The notes: a model not told the origin generated them from the sequence alone. Shown: positions 1 through 11,550, counted from the first letter of the stretch. The stretch is 64,000 bases of DNA from Saccopteryx bilineata (GCF_036850765.1 NC_089495.1:24830875-24894874); one strand, 5' to 3'. Program-made: numbers and translations.

Positions 1-754
1 GACTATTCAGGCAAAACATAGTTAAGTGGCCCTTGTGGTCACTTTAGTCTTCAAGGCACTTTTTATATATTATCTCATACTTCTGTAGAAAAATGTCTTT
101 TAAAAACATATTATCCTTTCATTGCTCAAGGAAAGTTCTGCACAGTTTTATGAAAGACAACAGAGAAATTAAACATCTTTTTGCAGTGCCGCTTACATCC
201 ATTTATACCTAGTCACTCAAGTTTCTTTCTATTCAGCCTGCTTCTCCCCACCTGTAAGCTCCCTTTCTTAGTGTCTAATTTTGCTATTCTGTGTGAACAG
301 TGGAGTCAAGTTCACCTGACTCAGAGTGGGGAGCCTGGGCCAGATTAAGGGGGTTGTGTAACACCTTCACTGAGGCCCAGTAATTGTGATGGTGCAATGA
401 ACAGAAGGTTTGCCGACACCACTGATGATGCTTCAACACAAAGGTAAAAAGTTCAATGGCCCAGAGCAGTCCCTTAAATGTTCATCTGAAAAGCCTCAGA
501 CCTGAGGAACACCTTCAGATTATCTGAGATTGAGACTATGCCTCTTAGAGTCTCTATATAGCATTTATCCATCGTTCTTAACCAGCATGCCCTGACGCAG
601 TTAAATAGAAAAACAGAGGCAGGACCTGGCAGCTAATTGCATAGATGTTTATAAAAATAGAACCAGTTATACCTGGGGTCATATCATGAAAGTGTAGGTT
701 TCAATTCCCAGTTATCCCTTCCTGGATAACTTGGGGTAAGAAAATGGTCACCTT
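1..754. other. Unique intergenic sequence
   Basis: I recognise no gene, exon or named repeat here. The sequence has moderate base composition and no long open frame. It ends at the target-site duplication of the first SINE. Confidence 0.5.
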
Positions 755-770
755 AAATTTGCATAGTAGG

Positions 771-1171
771 GCCTGATCAAGCGGTGGCACAGTGGATAGA
801 GCATTGGACTGGGATGTGGAGGACCCAGGTTTGAGACCCTGAGGTCGCCAGCTTGAGCGCGGGCTCATCTGGTTTGAGCACGCTCACCAGCTTGGACCCA
901 AGGTCGCTGTCTCAAGCAATGGGCTCATCAGGTTTGAGCAAAGCTCACCAGCTCGGACCCAAGGTTGCTGGCTTGAGCAAGGGGTTACTCGGTCTGCTGT
1001 AGCCCCATGGTCAAGGCACATATGAGAAAGCAATCAATGAACAACTAAGGTGTCACAACGAAAAACTAAAGATTGGTGCCTCTCATCTCTCTCCATTCCT
1101 GTTTTTCTGTCCCTATCTATCCCTCTCTCTGACTCTTTCTCTGTCTATGTAAAATAAATAAGTAAATAAAT
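771..1171 (+). mobile_element. tRNA-derived SINE, type C (long, modular)
   Basis: The head reads GCCTGATCAAGCGGTGGCAC and is followed by a B-box-like GGTTTGAGACC. A run of repeated CTCATCTGGTTTGAGCA / CTCACCAGCTTGGACCC modules comes next, then GGCACATATGAGAAAGCAATC, a CT-rich stretch and an A-rich tail (AAATAAATAAGTAAATAAAT). It is flanked by 16-bp duplications AAATTTGCATAGTAGG (755-770) and AAATTTGCACAGTAGG (1172-1187), which differ by one base. The structure is that of a Pol III transcribed, LINE-mobilised SINE. I link this head type to bats from general knowledge. Confidence 0.93.
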
Positions 1172-1187
1172 AAATTTGCACAGTAGG

Positions 1188-2872
1188 GCTAAATTTGGAA
1201 ACCATCCTTGGGGATGCACAAAAGAGCTTGGCCACAGGTCACAGAGGGGTCCTGAGCACTGTCTGTCTAAGAAGAGGAAGAAAAGGTTGAGAGAAATGGA
1301 CCTGCAAGGACCAGGCAAGATAGATGGTTTTATGTGCAAAAAACATCATAAATATGGACTTTCCCAGAACAGAGGAACTAAATAAGAAGATAATCATTGC
1401 TTATAAAATGCTGATAAAGTTGATGGGGAATGAAGTCTTGCTCACTATTTATTTACTTCAGGAGACACTTATGAAGCTCAACGATTTTTTTTTAATTAAA
1501 GGGAGCTTATTTAACAAGTAATAAATATAAGTAAATTATGGTATATTACATAATAGGTAACATATTTTATCAAGAAAGGATATAAGCTAATAGGCTTATG
1601 GACATAAATAAACTTGAGGAGTTTATAAATTTTCAATGGATTAATGAAGAAAATTAGGATTGATTTTAACATTATTTTGTTTACTACACCTTGGACTTAT
1701 AGACATTTTTTGTATATACTATCCACCTAACATAAATATGAATATAATAATATAAAGTAATATCCTTTCACAAATAACTCATTAATATGCAAGTCAGTTA
1801 CAGAATATAAACACTCCCTGCCAAGTCCCAAGAGGGAAAATGCTATACGTGAAAGAATCAAAGAATCTGGAGCCGGGCAGATATGATAGTGATAGTGATA
1901 GTGACAGTGTATGATATTGAACCAGTTATTCTAAATTGCTAAATCTTGTTTTCATTGGTAAAATAATAACAGTAATATCTCTATCTCATGGTATTAGTAT
2001 AGTTTTAAAATTAATATATACGTGAATGAACCTAGTGAATCATTATCACACTGTATATATTCTGTGGATCTTTGCCTCTTCCCTCTCTGTGCCAAAGGAA
2101 TTCTGGCACCATCTTACAATTATTATTTTTTACTGTCTCCAGAAACTGTATTGAGACTTATCCTCTCAGTTTCTTATTTGGAGGTTAGTTAGCTTCTGAA
2201 TATGTTCGTGCAGAAATAGACTGCTCACTTAGACTTCAAAAGGCACATCCTCATTACACATCTCTGAGATACATGCATAGTCTTGTTTTTTATATTTGTT
2301 GGGTAATCTGGTTGGTCGATTTTGATATTGGCTATGACAGCATCAACTCAAAGGCAGGTTAAATAGGTGATGTATTGCTATAGTGCATTGAGGAAAGCAA
2401 TTTCCTTCCTATAAATTTGGCCATCTTCTTTTAATTTAATTTAATTTTTTTTATTTGTCTTTTTGGTCGTGATGGTAGAGGAGGAATCATTCACATAGTA
2501 TTGATTTTTGGAAATATTATTCTTCTTAAGAATGTGCTATGGTACCAGATGATCTAAACATTGGGACATTTCTTAAATAACCTACATTTGATGATGCTCA
2601 GGAAAAATATCTACAACCTATATAGAATCTATTATCAATTCAATGATACTATATACCTTGATTGGTTGGGCTCAATCCAATAGTCAATTTCAAAATGACC
2701 TCATAAAATACTAAGACAATATGAAGAGAAGCCTTACTATGACTTACCTTTGCCCCAAAACTTCACACTGTGATTTTGCAGCTTATTGATAATTGTATTT
2801 CTGGGAAATCAAAAGTAGTTTCATATTATTAGATACATGTCAACTCTCTACATGCCCCTCTAGCAAATTAGT
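1188..2872. other. AT-rich intergenic sequence with a hexamer repeat
   Basis: No gene is recognisable. A short imperfect (GATAGT)n repeat lies at about 1881-1909. An A/T-rich stretch at 1520-1780 could be remnant LINE sequence, but I cannot name a family. An old ATTTAATTTAATTT-type low-complexity run sits near 2430-2460. Confidence 0.45.
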
Positions 2873-2879
2873 TGATGGT

Positions 2880-2889
<10 letters not shown>

Positions 2890-2934
<45 letters not shown>

Positions 2935-3261
2935 TATTTTTCCGAAGCTAGAAACAGACAGACTCCCGCATGCGCCCGACCGGGATCCACCCGGCACGCC
3001 CACCAGGGGGCGACGCTCTGCCGCGACCAGAGCCACTCTAGCGCCTGCAGCAGAGGCCAAGGAGCCATCCCTAGCGCCCCGGCCATCTTTGCTCCAATGG
3101 AGCCTCGGCTGCGGGAGGGGAAGAGAGAGACAGAGAGGAAGGAGAGGGGGAGGGGTGGAGAAGCAGATGGGCGCTTCTCCTGTGTGCCCTGGCCGGGAAT
3201 CGAACCCGGGACTTCTGCACGCCAGGCCGATGCTCTACCACTGAGCCAACCGGCCAGGGCC
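2890..3261 (-). mobile_element. tRNA-derived SINE, type A, very young insertion
   Basis: Read on the minus strand, it starts GGCCCTGGCCGGTTGGCTCA (A box in TGGCTCAGTGG, B box GGTTCGATTCC) and continues through the CTTCTCC / CTCTCTGTCTCTC body and GCCCCCTGGTGGGC. It ends in a GGAAAAATACA tail and poly(A), seen on the plus strand as 46 consecutive T (2888-2933, overlapping the TSD edge). A perfect 17-bp duplication TGATGGTGTCAGTTCTT flanks it (2873-2889 and 3262-3278). The intact tRNA-like acceptor ends, perfect TSD and long pure tail indicate recent retroposition. Open frames of 72 to 130 codons through it are read-through, not genes. Confidence 0.96.
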
Positions 3262-3278
3262 TGATGGTGTCAGTTCTT

Positions 3279-6200
3279 ATCACCATCTTTATAACCTTGT
3301 AAGGTTACAAGTATTAGAATCATGTTTACCACATGTAAAAAAAAATCTGACAGAAGACTATTTCGTGTTTAGTTTGTTGTTGTTGTTTTTTCCTTCTCTA
3401 CCACATCCTCTGATAATGATTTCCATGGGCTGGAAACACTGTGAAGAAAGAAATATTTAGTTGAATTTATTTGAAATGAAACCGATAGCTTCACTAGTGA
3501 TCTCATAACCTCAAAGCACTTTACAAACTGAGTAATGATTAAGGATGCTAAATATAGTAAGTACAATGTTTAAAACCTTCACAAATAAATCCATATGAAA
3601 TCTTATTCTACCACTAAGTAGCTTTGCTTTTGAAGTACCTTTTAAAATCATGGATTTCTTGATGGAAGTATTGAGTTTGGTTCTAACAGTTACTATTTGT
3701 TTGTTTTTTTTCCAATTATGTTTGTTGGGCCTCTCTCTCTCTCCCTAAAACACTTTATTATATGTGGAAGGAAGGTGTTGCCATGGGCAGAGCTATGGTC
3801 CAGGCGCTCAAAGCTCTTTCTTTAATTCCTAGTTCAATTATTGAGTGACTATCTCATTTCTAGTTCTAAAATAATAAAATCATTTTCTTTCTTTGTAGAG
3901 GTTTTCTGAATGTAATGTATACATTATTATTTATAAAATAATAACTTTAATAATGTAACATACATAGTTTTTCTTGTACTAAATAACAATAATTTTCATT
4001 TAAGTGTATATATATATATATACCCATGTGTTTAGTTTGTTTGTTTTTTTAATGTAGTCATGGATACAAATTATAATTTGTAAATGTATTAAGATAGAAC
4101 AATTCTAGAAAAAATAATTTAAATATTCACTGTGTTGTTGTTGTTTTTTGTTTTGTTTACAAATTCATTTCATATATTGGTCTTTGGAGTCACTCCTAAA
4201 GTTTCACCCTACAGATAAGTGGCTTCAGGCATGGGAGACATGATCCTCACATCTTTTCCAATGGAGTACCGGGTATCACATATCGTGCTGGCCCCTGCTC
4301 TCTCTGTAGGCTGTGGTTGTTGTCGTTCAGCCTGAGACAAGGGCAGCTCAGGACAGGAAGAGTATCCTGAGTGGTACCTTTCCTTTTGTAAACACTTAGT
4401 GGCTGTAGACGAATGAGCAAATAGTCAACCGAGACCCAGCTGATATTTTCAGGGTGCATTTCTCTTACGTGACTGAGGCGTGCTGCTCTAGAATAGCACT
4501 GTTCTCTCTTTCATATTTCTACATATCAGTAGTAGTAGATGGAGCAGTGTGCAGGCATATATGCTCTCCTCATACACGGAAGCGGCTCCTGGCTTTCTGG
4601 CCACCTCCTCTGTATCAGAGCTGGACCAAAACCTGGAGTCCAGGTGCCTGGCGATGACTGCCACATTGAACCCCAATTAAGCATGGCCCTTCAGTACAGC
4701 ATTTCACTTAATAACCTTTCGTGAGAATAAGGTAATTATAAAATATGCTGACTTTTGCCAAATGCTTTTAAAAAGCCACATAAAATAGTTTATGAGGTCA
4801 GCTCTGATTCCTATGTAAAAAGGATCCCTCCTCCCTTCCCTAACTCATCCTCATCCACACCCTGTCCCCTACCGCACCTCCTCTTCAACCCAACTAGTTC
4901 ATCAAGAGCTTAATTTTCCTTTCCAAAAGCAGTGTACCTCAAATTCCTATTCTTTGTCATGTGTATTTTTGTTTCCTATTTGATATTCCTTTTTTTTTTT
5001 GGCCAGGTTTCCTGTTGATACCAACATGAGTCTTAAGGGCTTCCTTTGGAAAAAAAAAATGAAGGAAGGACCCATGGAGAGAGCCTGTATGGTGGAAAGT
5101 CACAGTCATGCAAAGGCAGCCATGGCATGCAGCCGGGCAGAGACAGGGCTCACCCACCCTTCTCTTCCAGAGCCTCCTCCCTGGGAGGGCATCCCTTTGG
5201 AATGGAGGCAGCATCCATCCCACAGGGATGTGAAGATTGTGAGTGATAAAACGCTGAGTCATAAGCTCTCAATGTGTAGATGGCTTCTTTGCCTCTACCT
5301 GCAGGGCATACAAGCCATTTTCTTATTCAGTTGGAATTTCATTCATTTCCACTTTTTTCCTCCTTTGGCTCTCAGATCTAGAATTCTGAGTTTTTCTGGG
5401 GAAGAGTTTGAGATCAGAGCCGACCCTGAGGAGCCCAAGATTGATGTAGTAGCTACAGGAGTGGACGGTAGGTGGACAATAGCTTTTGCAGAGATACCTT
5501 AAAATGAGCCCACGGGACTTGGGCTTGGAGGAGCCCAGTGCAGGATCCAGAAAAGACATTCACCTCAGAACGATGTTGTCATGATTTCAGTTGCTACTGA
5601 TTCCAGCTGTGTTTCATGGCCAGTCCTTAGCACTCAACTTCTCCATCTGCCTGTCACAGAACTGGTATGAGAGGAAACTAATCAAAATGTGGAGTGGCCA
5701 AGTGGTTGGAAATGACAGGATGAGTTCACTGAAGCATCAATCTTTAGGAGGTTTTTGTCAAAGCCCTCTGAAGAATTCTAGCACCGATTTTGATCCTCTT
5801 GTTTTTCAGCCAAGGTCCCTGGTATCTTCAGGCACACTGCACGCAAGCCCACGCATATTTTTATGTGGTGTTGTCTTTAGACCTGTGACTCATGGCTGGG
5901 AAAGCAGATAACAGGCTTATGCCCTGTAAACAGGGGGAACTGTAAATGGTACAGGAAGCAAATCACTGACTGGAGATGGCTTCCTCTGTTCCTTGACACC
6001 ATCAGCCTGTTAGAGAATCTTCAGCATTAAGCAGCGAGGTGTCTTGCTGGGGCTTGCTCTGGAATACCGGGAATTCAGCTTTCTGCTTTGGAAGCCTGAG
6101 TTGGGATATAGGTGTGTGGCAGAAGGAATGGGTGGAGACTTCTAACTAATAGGGAAGGCATCTTTGAAACAAGCTGAGATGTGGATGTGGGCTTCTGGGA

Positions 6201-6439
6201 AGCCAAGTGCCAAACTTTGATGGGAAAATACTTTGATATCTGTGGTTGCAAAATGAATATGATTCATCCTGGGGATTCTGACTTGCAATTAAATAAGCCC
6301 AAAAAGGCAAATAAAAATTCTGAAAAACTTACCTAGAAATACAGGTCAGGAGTTTTAGAAGAACTTCCAAAGACATTTATTTCTTCCGAGTCATTATTTA
6401 TTAAAATCTTCACATTATTGTCTCATTTTTGGTAGTGTT
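3279..6439. other. Unique intergenic sequence
   Basis: I recognise no repeat family or exon in most of this 3.1-kb stretch. A (TA)n run lies at about 4006-4022 and a poly(T) at 4990-5000. It contains the longest non-repeat open frame in the window (4999-5502, plus strand, 167 codons), which has no recognisable domain and is listed separately. Confidence 0.5.
4999..5502 (+). other. Open reading frame of unknown status, probably chance
   Basis: The 167-codon frame begins MARFPVDTNMSLKGF and ends FAEIP. It lies outside every repeat I can recognise. Composition is unremarkable: a lysine-rich patch near residue 20 comes from an A run, and a hydrophobic patch near residues 95-125 (LLCLYLQGIQAIFLFSW) could be read as a membrane segment. 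I see no domain, signal peptide or family resemblance. In mammalian intergenic DNA, frames of this length arise by chance, so I do not call a gene. Comparison with other bat genomes for a synonymous-biased substitution pattern would settle it. Confidence 0.15.
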
Positions 6440-6449
6440 CATGAAGCAG

Positions 6450-6730
6450 CTAAGGATGCAGGCCCTTGGTTGAGTGCTACATTTTCCCTGTTTGGGCTGT
6501 AAGCCTTCAGGAAAGCTACGTAAACCTCTCTGTGCCTCACTAATGTCAACTTGACAGTGAGGGATAATAATGCTATGTAGTTTATAAAGTTGTTTTCATG
6601 TTTAAATTACTTAATAAGACTTAATATTAATTGACCGCTTTGGAGCCAAACATTGTTCTAAATGCCTTATGAGTATCATTTTCATTGTCATTATCATTAC
6701 ATCAATCTCAATTATTATCTGTTTTGTTGT
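6450..6730. repeat. MIR relics (plus copy followed by a minus copy)
   Basis: About 6450-6625 follows the plus-strand MIR layout, including the core-like CTACGTAAACCTCTCTGTGCCTC and then GGGATAATAATGCTATGTAG. About 6626-6730 looks like the opposite orientation (ATTAATTGACCGCTTTGGAGCCAAACATTGTTCTAAATGC, the reverse of the MIR 3' part). Divergence is high, as expected for an ancient tRNA-derived SINE shared across mammals. Confidence 0.65.
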
Positions 6731-6806
6731 GTTATATGGAGCCATATACAACTTCGATTCCACAAAGAAAGAAATTCAAGACTTAAGTAAGCGTGAGAAC
6801 ATATAC

Positions 6807-7398
6807 CAGGGGTCAGGAACATTTTGGCTGAGAGAGCCATGAACACCACATATTTTAAAATGTAATTCTGTGAGAGCCATACAACGACCTGTGTATGTTA
6901 TGCATTATCCAATAAAAATTTGGTGTTGTCCCGAAGGAAAGCTGTGATTAGCTCCAGCCACTTGCAACCATGAACATGAGTGGTAGGAAATGAATGGATT
7001 GTAATACATAAGAATGTTTTATATTTTTAAAGGGTATCCTCCTCTTTTTTTTTTTAATTTTTAATTTATTTTATTTTATTTTACTTTTTTATTTATTCAT
7101 TTTAGAGAGGAGAGGGAGAGACAGAGAGAAAGAGAGAGAGGAGAGACAGAGAGAGAGAGAAGGGGGGGAGGAGCTGGAAGCATCAACTCCCATATGTACC
7201 TTGACCAGGCAAGCCCAGGGTTTTGAACCAGCGACCTCAGCATTTCCAGGTCGACGCTTTATCCACTGTGCCATCACAGGTCAGGCTGTTTTATATTTTT
7301 AATGTTATTATTTCTTTTATTAAAGATTTCTCTGCGAACCAAATGCAGCCATCAAAAGAGCCACATCTGGCTTGGGGGCCATAGATTACCAACCCCTG
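6807..7398. mobile_element. Nonautonomous hAT-type DNA transposon with 8-bp TSD
   Basis: The left end CAGGGGTCAGGAAC and the right end CCAACCCCTG form an imperfect terminal inverted repeat. A perfect 8-bp duplication ACATATAC flanks it (6799-6806 and 7399-7406), the hallmark of hAT transposition. It has no transposase frame, so it would have depended on an autonomous partner. The body mentions GAGAGCCAT / AAAGAGCCACAT motifs near both ends as subterminal inverted repeats. A SINE sits inside (7031-7286). Without the SINE the element is about 320 bp. Confidence 0.9.
7031..7286 (-). mobile_element. tRNA-derived SINE, type B, inside the hAT element
   Basis: On the minus strand the head reads GCCTGACCTGTGATGGCACA and continues with GTCGACCTGGAAATGCTGAG. 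The body has CTTGCCTGGTCAAGG and a CT-rich stretch. The A-rich end appears on plus as TTTTTTTTTTAATTT. Duplications TGTTTTATATTTTTAA lie at 7015-7030 and 7287-7302. Fourteen bases (7031-7044) between the left TSD and the T run are not typical SINE sequence and may be part of the tail. Confidence 0.9.
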
Positions 7399-7503
7399 AC
7401 ATATACTATTAAAGTTTTTTATCATCTTCTAGGAAGCCAAACAAGATTGAAACTTTATTGCAAACTTTAGCTGTGCTCGTTAGCATTTTTAAAGGGTCAG
7501 GTA

Positions 7504-7831
7504 GCCTGAAAGGTGGTGCAGTAGATGGAGTGTCCATCTGGGATGCTGAGGACCCAGGTTCAAAACCCTGATGTTGCCAGCTTGAGCATGGGATCATAGA
7601 CATGAATCTATGGTCACTAGCTTGAGCCCAAAGGTGGCTAGCTTGTCGCCCAACGTCACTGGCTTGAACCCAAGATCACTGGCTTTGGCTTGAGGAAGGA
7701 GTCACTGGCTCATGTGGAGCCCCCTGATCAAGGCACATACGAGAAAGCAATCAGTGAACAACTAAAGTGTTACAACTGCGAGTTGATGCTTCTATCTCTC
7801 TCCTTTGCATTCTGTCTGTCTCTTCTTCACT
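7504..7831 (+). mobile_element. tRNA-derived SINE, type C
   Basis: The head GCCTGAAAGGTGGTGCAG is followed by GGTTCAAAACCC and several GCTTGAGCC/CACTGGCTTG modules, then GGCACATACGAGAAAGCAATC. Near-perfect 12-bp duplications AAGGGTCAGGTA / AAGGGTCAAGTA lie at 7492-7503 and 7832-7843. It has more mutations than the copy at 771-1171. Its module series is also differently arranged. Confidence 0.92.
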
Positions 7832-7843
7832 AAGGGTCAAGTA

Positions 7844-9699
7844 AATAAAGTCAGAATTAGCAGCAGAAATAACCTATAAAACAGGAGAAATTATATACCT
7901 ATAAGGAGCTATTGATTATAGTCCTAAATCACTTATTATATGAATAACTTTGAATATCATTTGATTTTACTGGGGCTCTATTTAAAAATAAAAAGAAATA
8001 ATAAAAGAAGGTTGAAAACAGTGATAGCAAAATTTCCTTTCACCTGTGTGATCCTAAACATTATTTAATACCTATATTGTACAGAACAATTATTTGTACT
8101 AGATACTGTTTCTAGGCAAGACTGGGTCCTAGTCCTGTTTTGGAATGGGTACAGAACATCTCAGATGTTCTCAGATGGTTCTCAGAACATCTCTGAGAAC
8201 AGAGATGCCAGTCACTTGCACATAATTCATCCTTTGGCTTCTATTAAGTCCAGGAGTACTCACTGGTCTTCTCTTTTCCCTTCAGACATCAGGGTATTAG
8301 ATAAAACAACAAGGGGCCACTAGTACTGACGGATGCACTTTAGTATAGCAAATATACTCAAAGGAGAACCAGTGAGCCCTAAAGTTGTATTTTTTAAAAG
8401 TATATTAGAAACCTAGAGTTAAAATGAAGATCATTAAAGTTCTTCAGAGAGAGATACTAAAGTTGTAGCTCTAAACTCTTTAATTTTTGGCACTATAAGG
8501 AATTCTATAAATACAAAAAGAGATTATTTAAAATAAAATCATGCTCAAGTAATATCTTTGATTGTAAGACAACTCTGGCAATGAGATGAACACTTGAAAT
8601 CTCAACAACCTTAAAATGTGCTGAGATTTTGCTTTCAGTAGGACCTCATCAGAGGGGTCTTGGGTATTCTGTTAGCCAATGGATGAATTAATAAACCAGA
8701 GAGAAGTCCTCCAGCAACTCACCGGACCAGCGTTTCTGACTGCCTGTCCTAGTTCAGAGGGCGAGGCTACCAAAAGCAGTGTCATGCTGGTGAAGAGATG
8801 AAAGACAGAGGGTTCCTCCCTGGTTTCTATGCCTTTGAACCTGAGTCAGAGGAGAGAGGAAGCAAAGAAAAAGTGATGCAACCTAGCAAAACCAATGGTA
8901 TGATCCAAGTTTTCTTCCATATGCTAACAATATTGACTTGTATGGCATAATTATGCCCAGATGCTATAGTGACAGGGCATCAGGAATTTCTGAGTTGTAT
9001 AACTTAACATTTGAAAAAAAAACAACAACAAAGAAAAAAGAAATCCATCACATTGCTTTAGCATCTTGGATCTTGGAGTGGTTCTGCCAGGGAAAGTTAT
9101 AGTTTCTCTATGCTCTTTTCTTTTTAGACCGTACCTTAAAGACTGGTTTCAATTGGATAACATTTTGAGGGAGATCTTGAGGCTTAGGATCCCAATCAGA
9201 AGGATAAGTAGATTACTGAGAATCTGGAAACCATCCCTATATGTTATAGTTGAATTCTCTTAGGAAGTTTCACTTGGATGAAGAAGTGGAGAAATGGCAG
9301 ATGCTTTCAAATATGTGAAGAGCTTCCTTGTTCTTTGTTTTTCTAGAAGGTAAAACAAATGAAATCTGAAAGGCAGATTCAAGTCACCATATTGAAGCTC
9401 TTTCTAACAGTTAAAACATCATAGAAATGGGGCAAGTAGTCTTCTAAGGTGATGAGCTCCCTGTCATTGATGGGAAGGAAACAGAGCCAGTTGAGTGGAT
9501 GTCAGTAATCTATAAGCAAGATTTCCATTCTGCCTGGGAATTTGAAAGGGAAAAAAAAGCCATCAACTCTGTCATTCTCAGAGAACTAATGGAGAATGAA
9601 ATGCTTGATAGTTTTGGAAACTAGTTACCTCTCTTCAGATATTTAATGTGGAAAAGATGAAACCATCTTAGACCTTCTTGGGCACAAAATGGCTTAAAG
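7844..9699. other. Unique intergenic sequence with a local palindromic cluster
   Basis: I recognise no gene and no named repeat. A compact set of inverted repeats at about 8153-8203 combines AGAACATC and GATGTTCT several times. An A-rich low-complexity run lies at about 9013-9045. Confidence 0.45.
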
Positions 9700-9710
9700 A
9701 AGTCTGCAGA

Positions 9711-10078
9711 GGCCCTGGCTGGTTGCCTTAGTGGTAGAGCATCAACATGGCATGTGGATGTCCTGGGTTCGATTCCCGGTCAGGGCACATAGGAAAAGTG
9801 TCCATCTGCTTCTCCACCCATTCCCCTTTCACTTCTCCCTCTCTCTTCCTACCCCTCCTCTCCTGTAACCATGGCTCTATTGGAGCAAGTTGGCCCCGGG
9901 CGCTGAGGATGGCTCCTTGGCCTCCACCTTGAGCACTGGGAAGAGCTCAGTCACTGAGCCTCAGAAGAAGACCCCAGATGGGCAGAGCATCGCCCCCAAG
10001 TGGGCTTGCCAGGTGGATCTTGGTCAGGGCACATGAGGGAGTCTGTCTCTGCCTCCCCTCCTCTCACTGAATAAAAAT
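9711..10078 (+). mobile_element. tRNA-derived SINE, type A, older variant
   Basis: It starts GGCCCTGGCTGGTTGCCTTA with B box GGTTCGATTCC and the acceptor-like GGTCAGGGCACA. The body has GGCGCTGAGGATGGCTCC and GGGCAGAGCATCGCCCC. It ends in ACTGAATAAAAATA. A perfect 11-bp duplication AAGTCTGCAGA flanks it (9700-9710 and 10079-10089). The unit is full length and has more substitutions than the copy at 2.9 kb. Confidence 0.93.
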
Positions 10079-10089
10079 AAGTCTGCAGA

Positions 10090-11150
10090 AACAAGTATTA
10101 CGTAGAGACAGAATGCCCCAAATTGAGACAGCATCATTTGGGAACATTGCTATCTGAGTGGGAAGAATATTGGCTTTCCATTTACCTCACAGAGATGTTG
10201 TGAAAGTATGTGACTTAGTTTTGTTCAAGGGCTTTGAATGGCTGCTATGGTGAATGTGTCATGGCAAATGCTTTTCAGAGGTAATTGTTTTAATCAAAAT
10301 GTCACTCTGAATCAGTAGACTAGCCTCATGAATCACCTGTGAAGAGAGTAATCCAGTTTAAATCTATGGTAGTTTATCAAAAATTAAAAAATATTAATGG
10401 TATGTAGTGTAATAATAAACAAAGTACTTGGTTTTATGGGTTCTTTTAAAATAATTTTGTTTTCTGGAAAAAAATTTTGCCTCCACTAAAGTACAAACTA
10501 TTGTTTGTAATGTCAAATTATGTCTGTGACATCAAGACAGGCCATTTAAAGTGATATCAGGTTATTTTCTTTTAAAGACATTTTGTGAAAATCCTCCTAT
10601 CTCTGGGAAGTATGGACAGCAAAAGCAGGACCATCACCAAAGCAGAATGTATGAAAATAACTGGTGTTTTTTAGCCTAGTGTGATTTCCCAGAGGACTGT
10701 CAACAGGATTCTCAGAGTGTCCAGTGCTGGGTTTCAGAGGAGAGTGAACACTGGGTCTCTTCAGTGTCCGAGTACAGTGGTGGGTCTAGTAGTGGGGACA
10801 CCTTGGGGACAGCCTCGTTCATCATCTCAGAATTACCTACCTATGAAGTCTTCTTTGCTGCTTGACTTTGGGTTTACCTTTTATAGCTAAACTCTAAAGA
10901 AGGTAGAATATGAATATAGAGCAAATGCTCTACTTATGACTTGGTAAAACCCCTGAAATCTATTCATTGTCACCAATTATTCTTGCACTTATCAACCACA
11001 ATATCAAAACAATTTCACAATAAAACTCAAACCACAAGGGACAACTAGATTCCAAAATATGAATCATATCTAGATAACGTAACAGGTCTATACATTAAGA
11101 ACCATGCATAAAAGTAAAAAAAAAAAACTAAATAAATAAAAGGTAAAAAA
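10090..11150. other. Unique intergenic sequence
   Basis: I see no gene or named repeat. An A-rich run (11115-11150) lies directly before the next SINE. Confidence 0.45.
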
Positions 11151-11157
11151 ACATGTT

Positions 11158-11550
11158 GGCCCTGTCCAGTTGGCTCAACTGTTGAGTGTTAGCCCAGCGT
11201 GTGGGTGTCCTAGGTTTGATTCTTGGTCTGGGTACAGAGGAGAAGCAACCATTTGTTTCTCCACCTCTCCTTCTTCTCTCTCTCTCTTTCTCTTTCTCCT
11301 CTCTCTCCCTCTTCCCTTCCCACAGCCATGGTTAAAATGGTTGGAGCAAGTTGGCCCTGGGTGCTGAGGATGGCTTCACAGCCTCGCCTCAGTCGTTAAA
11401 AGAGCTAGGTTGCTGAGCAACGCCTAGAAGGACAGAGCATTGCCCCCTAGGGAGCTTGCTGGGTGGATCCTGGTCGTGGCACATGTGGGAGTCTGTTTCT
11501 AACTCCCTGCCACTCACTTAATAAAAACCAAAACAAAACAACAACAAAAA
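11158..11550 (+). mobile_element. tRNA-derived SINE, type A, diverged
   Basis: The head GGCCCTGTCCAGTTGGCTCA is followed by a CT-rich body and GGTTGGAGCAAGTTGGCCCTGG. GCCCCCTAGGGAGCTTGCTGG precedes the tail, and the tail is an A-rich run of AAAACAAAACAACAAC. The flanks AACATGTTG and AAAAATGTTG suggest a short TSD. The internal GTTGAGTGTTAGCC replaces the usual anticodon-arm-like segment. Confidence 0.85.

Noticed and set aside
3180..3261. Possible tRNA gene (cloverleaf-like, with A and B boxes)
   Set aside because: It is the head of a SINE with body, tail and TSD. The same holds for the heads at 9711, 16428, 31523 and elsewhere.
2872..3264. 130-codon plus-strand open frame, and a 72-codon minus frame in the same place
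   Set aside because: They are type A SINE sequence and its poly(T) read in frame, as shown by the TSDs and tRNA-like head.
7089..7277. 62-codon serine/leucine-rich minus frame
   Set aside because: It is the CT-rich body of the type B SINE.
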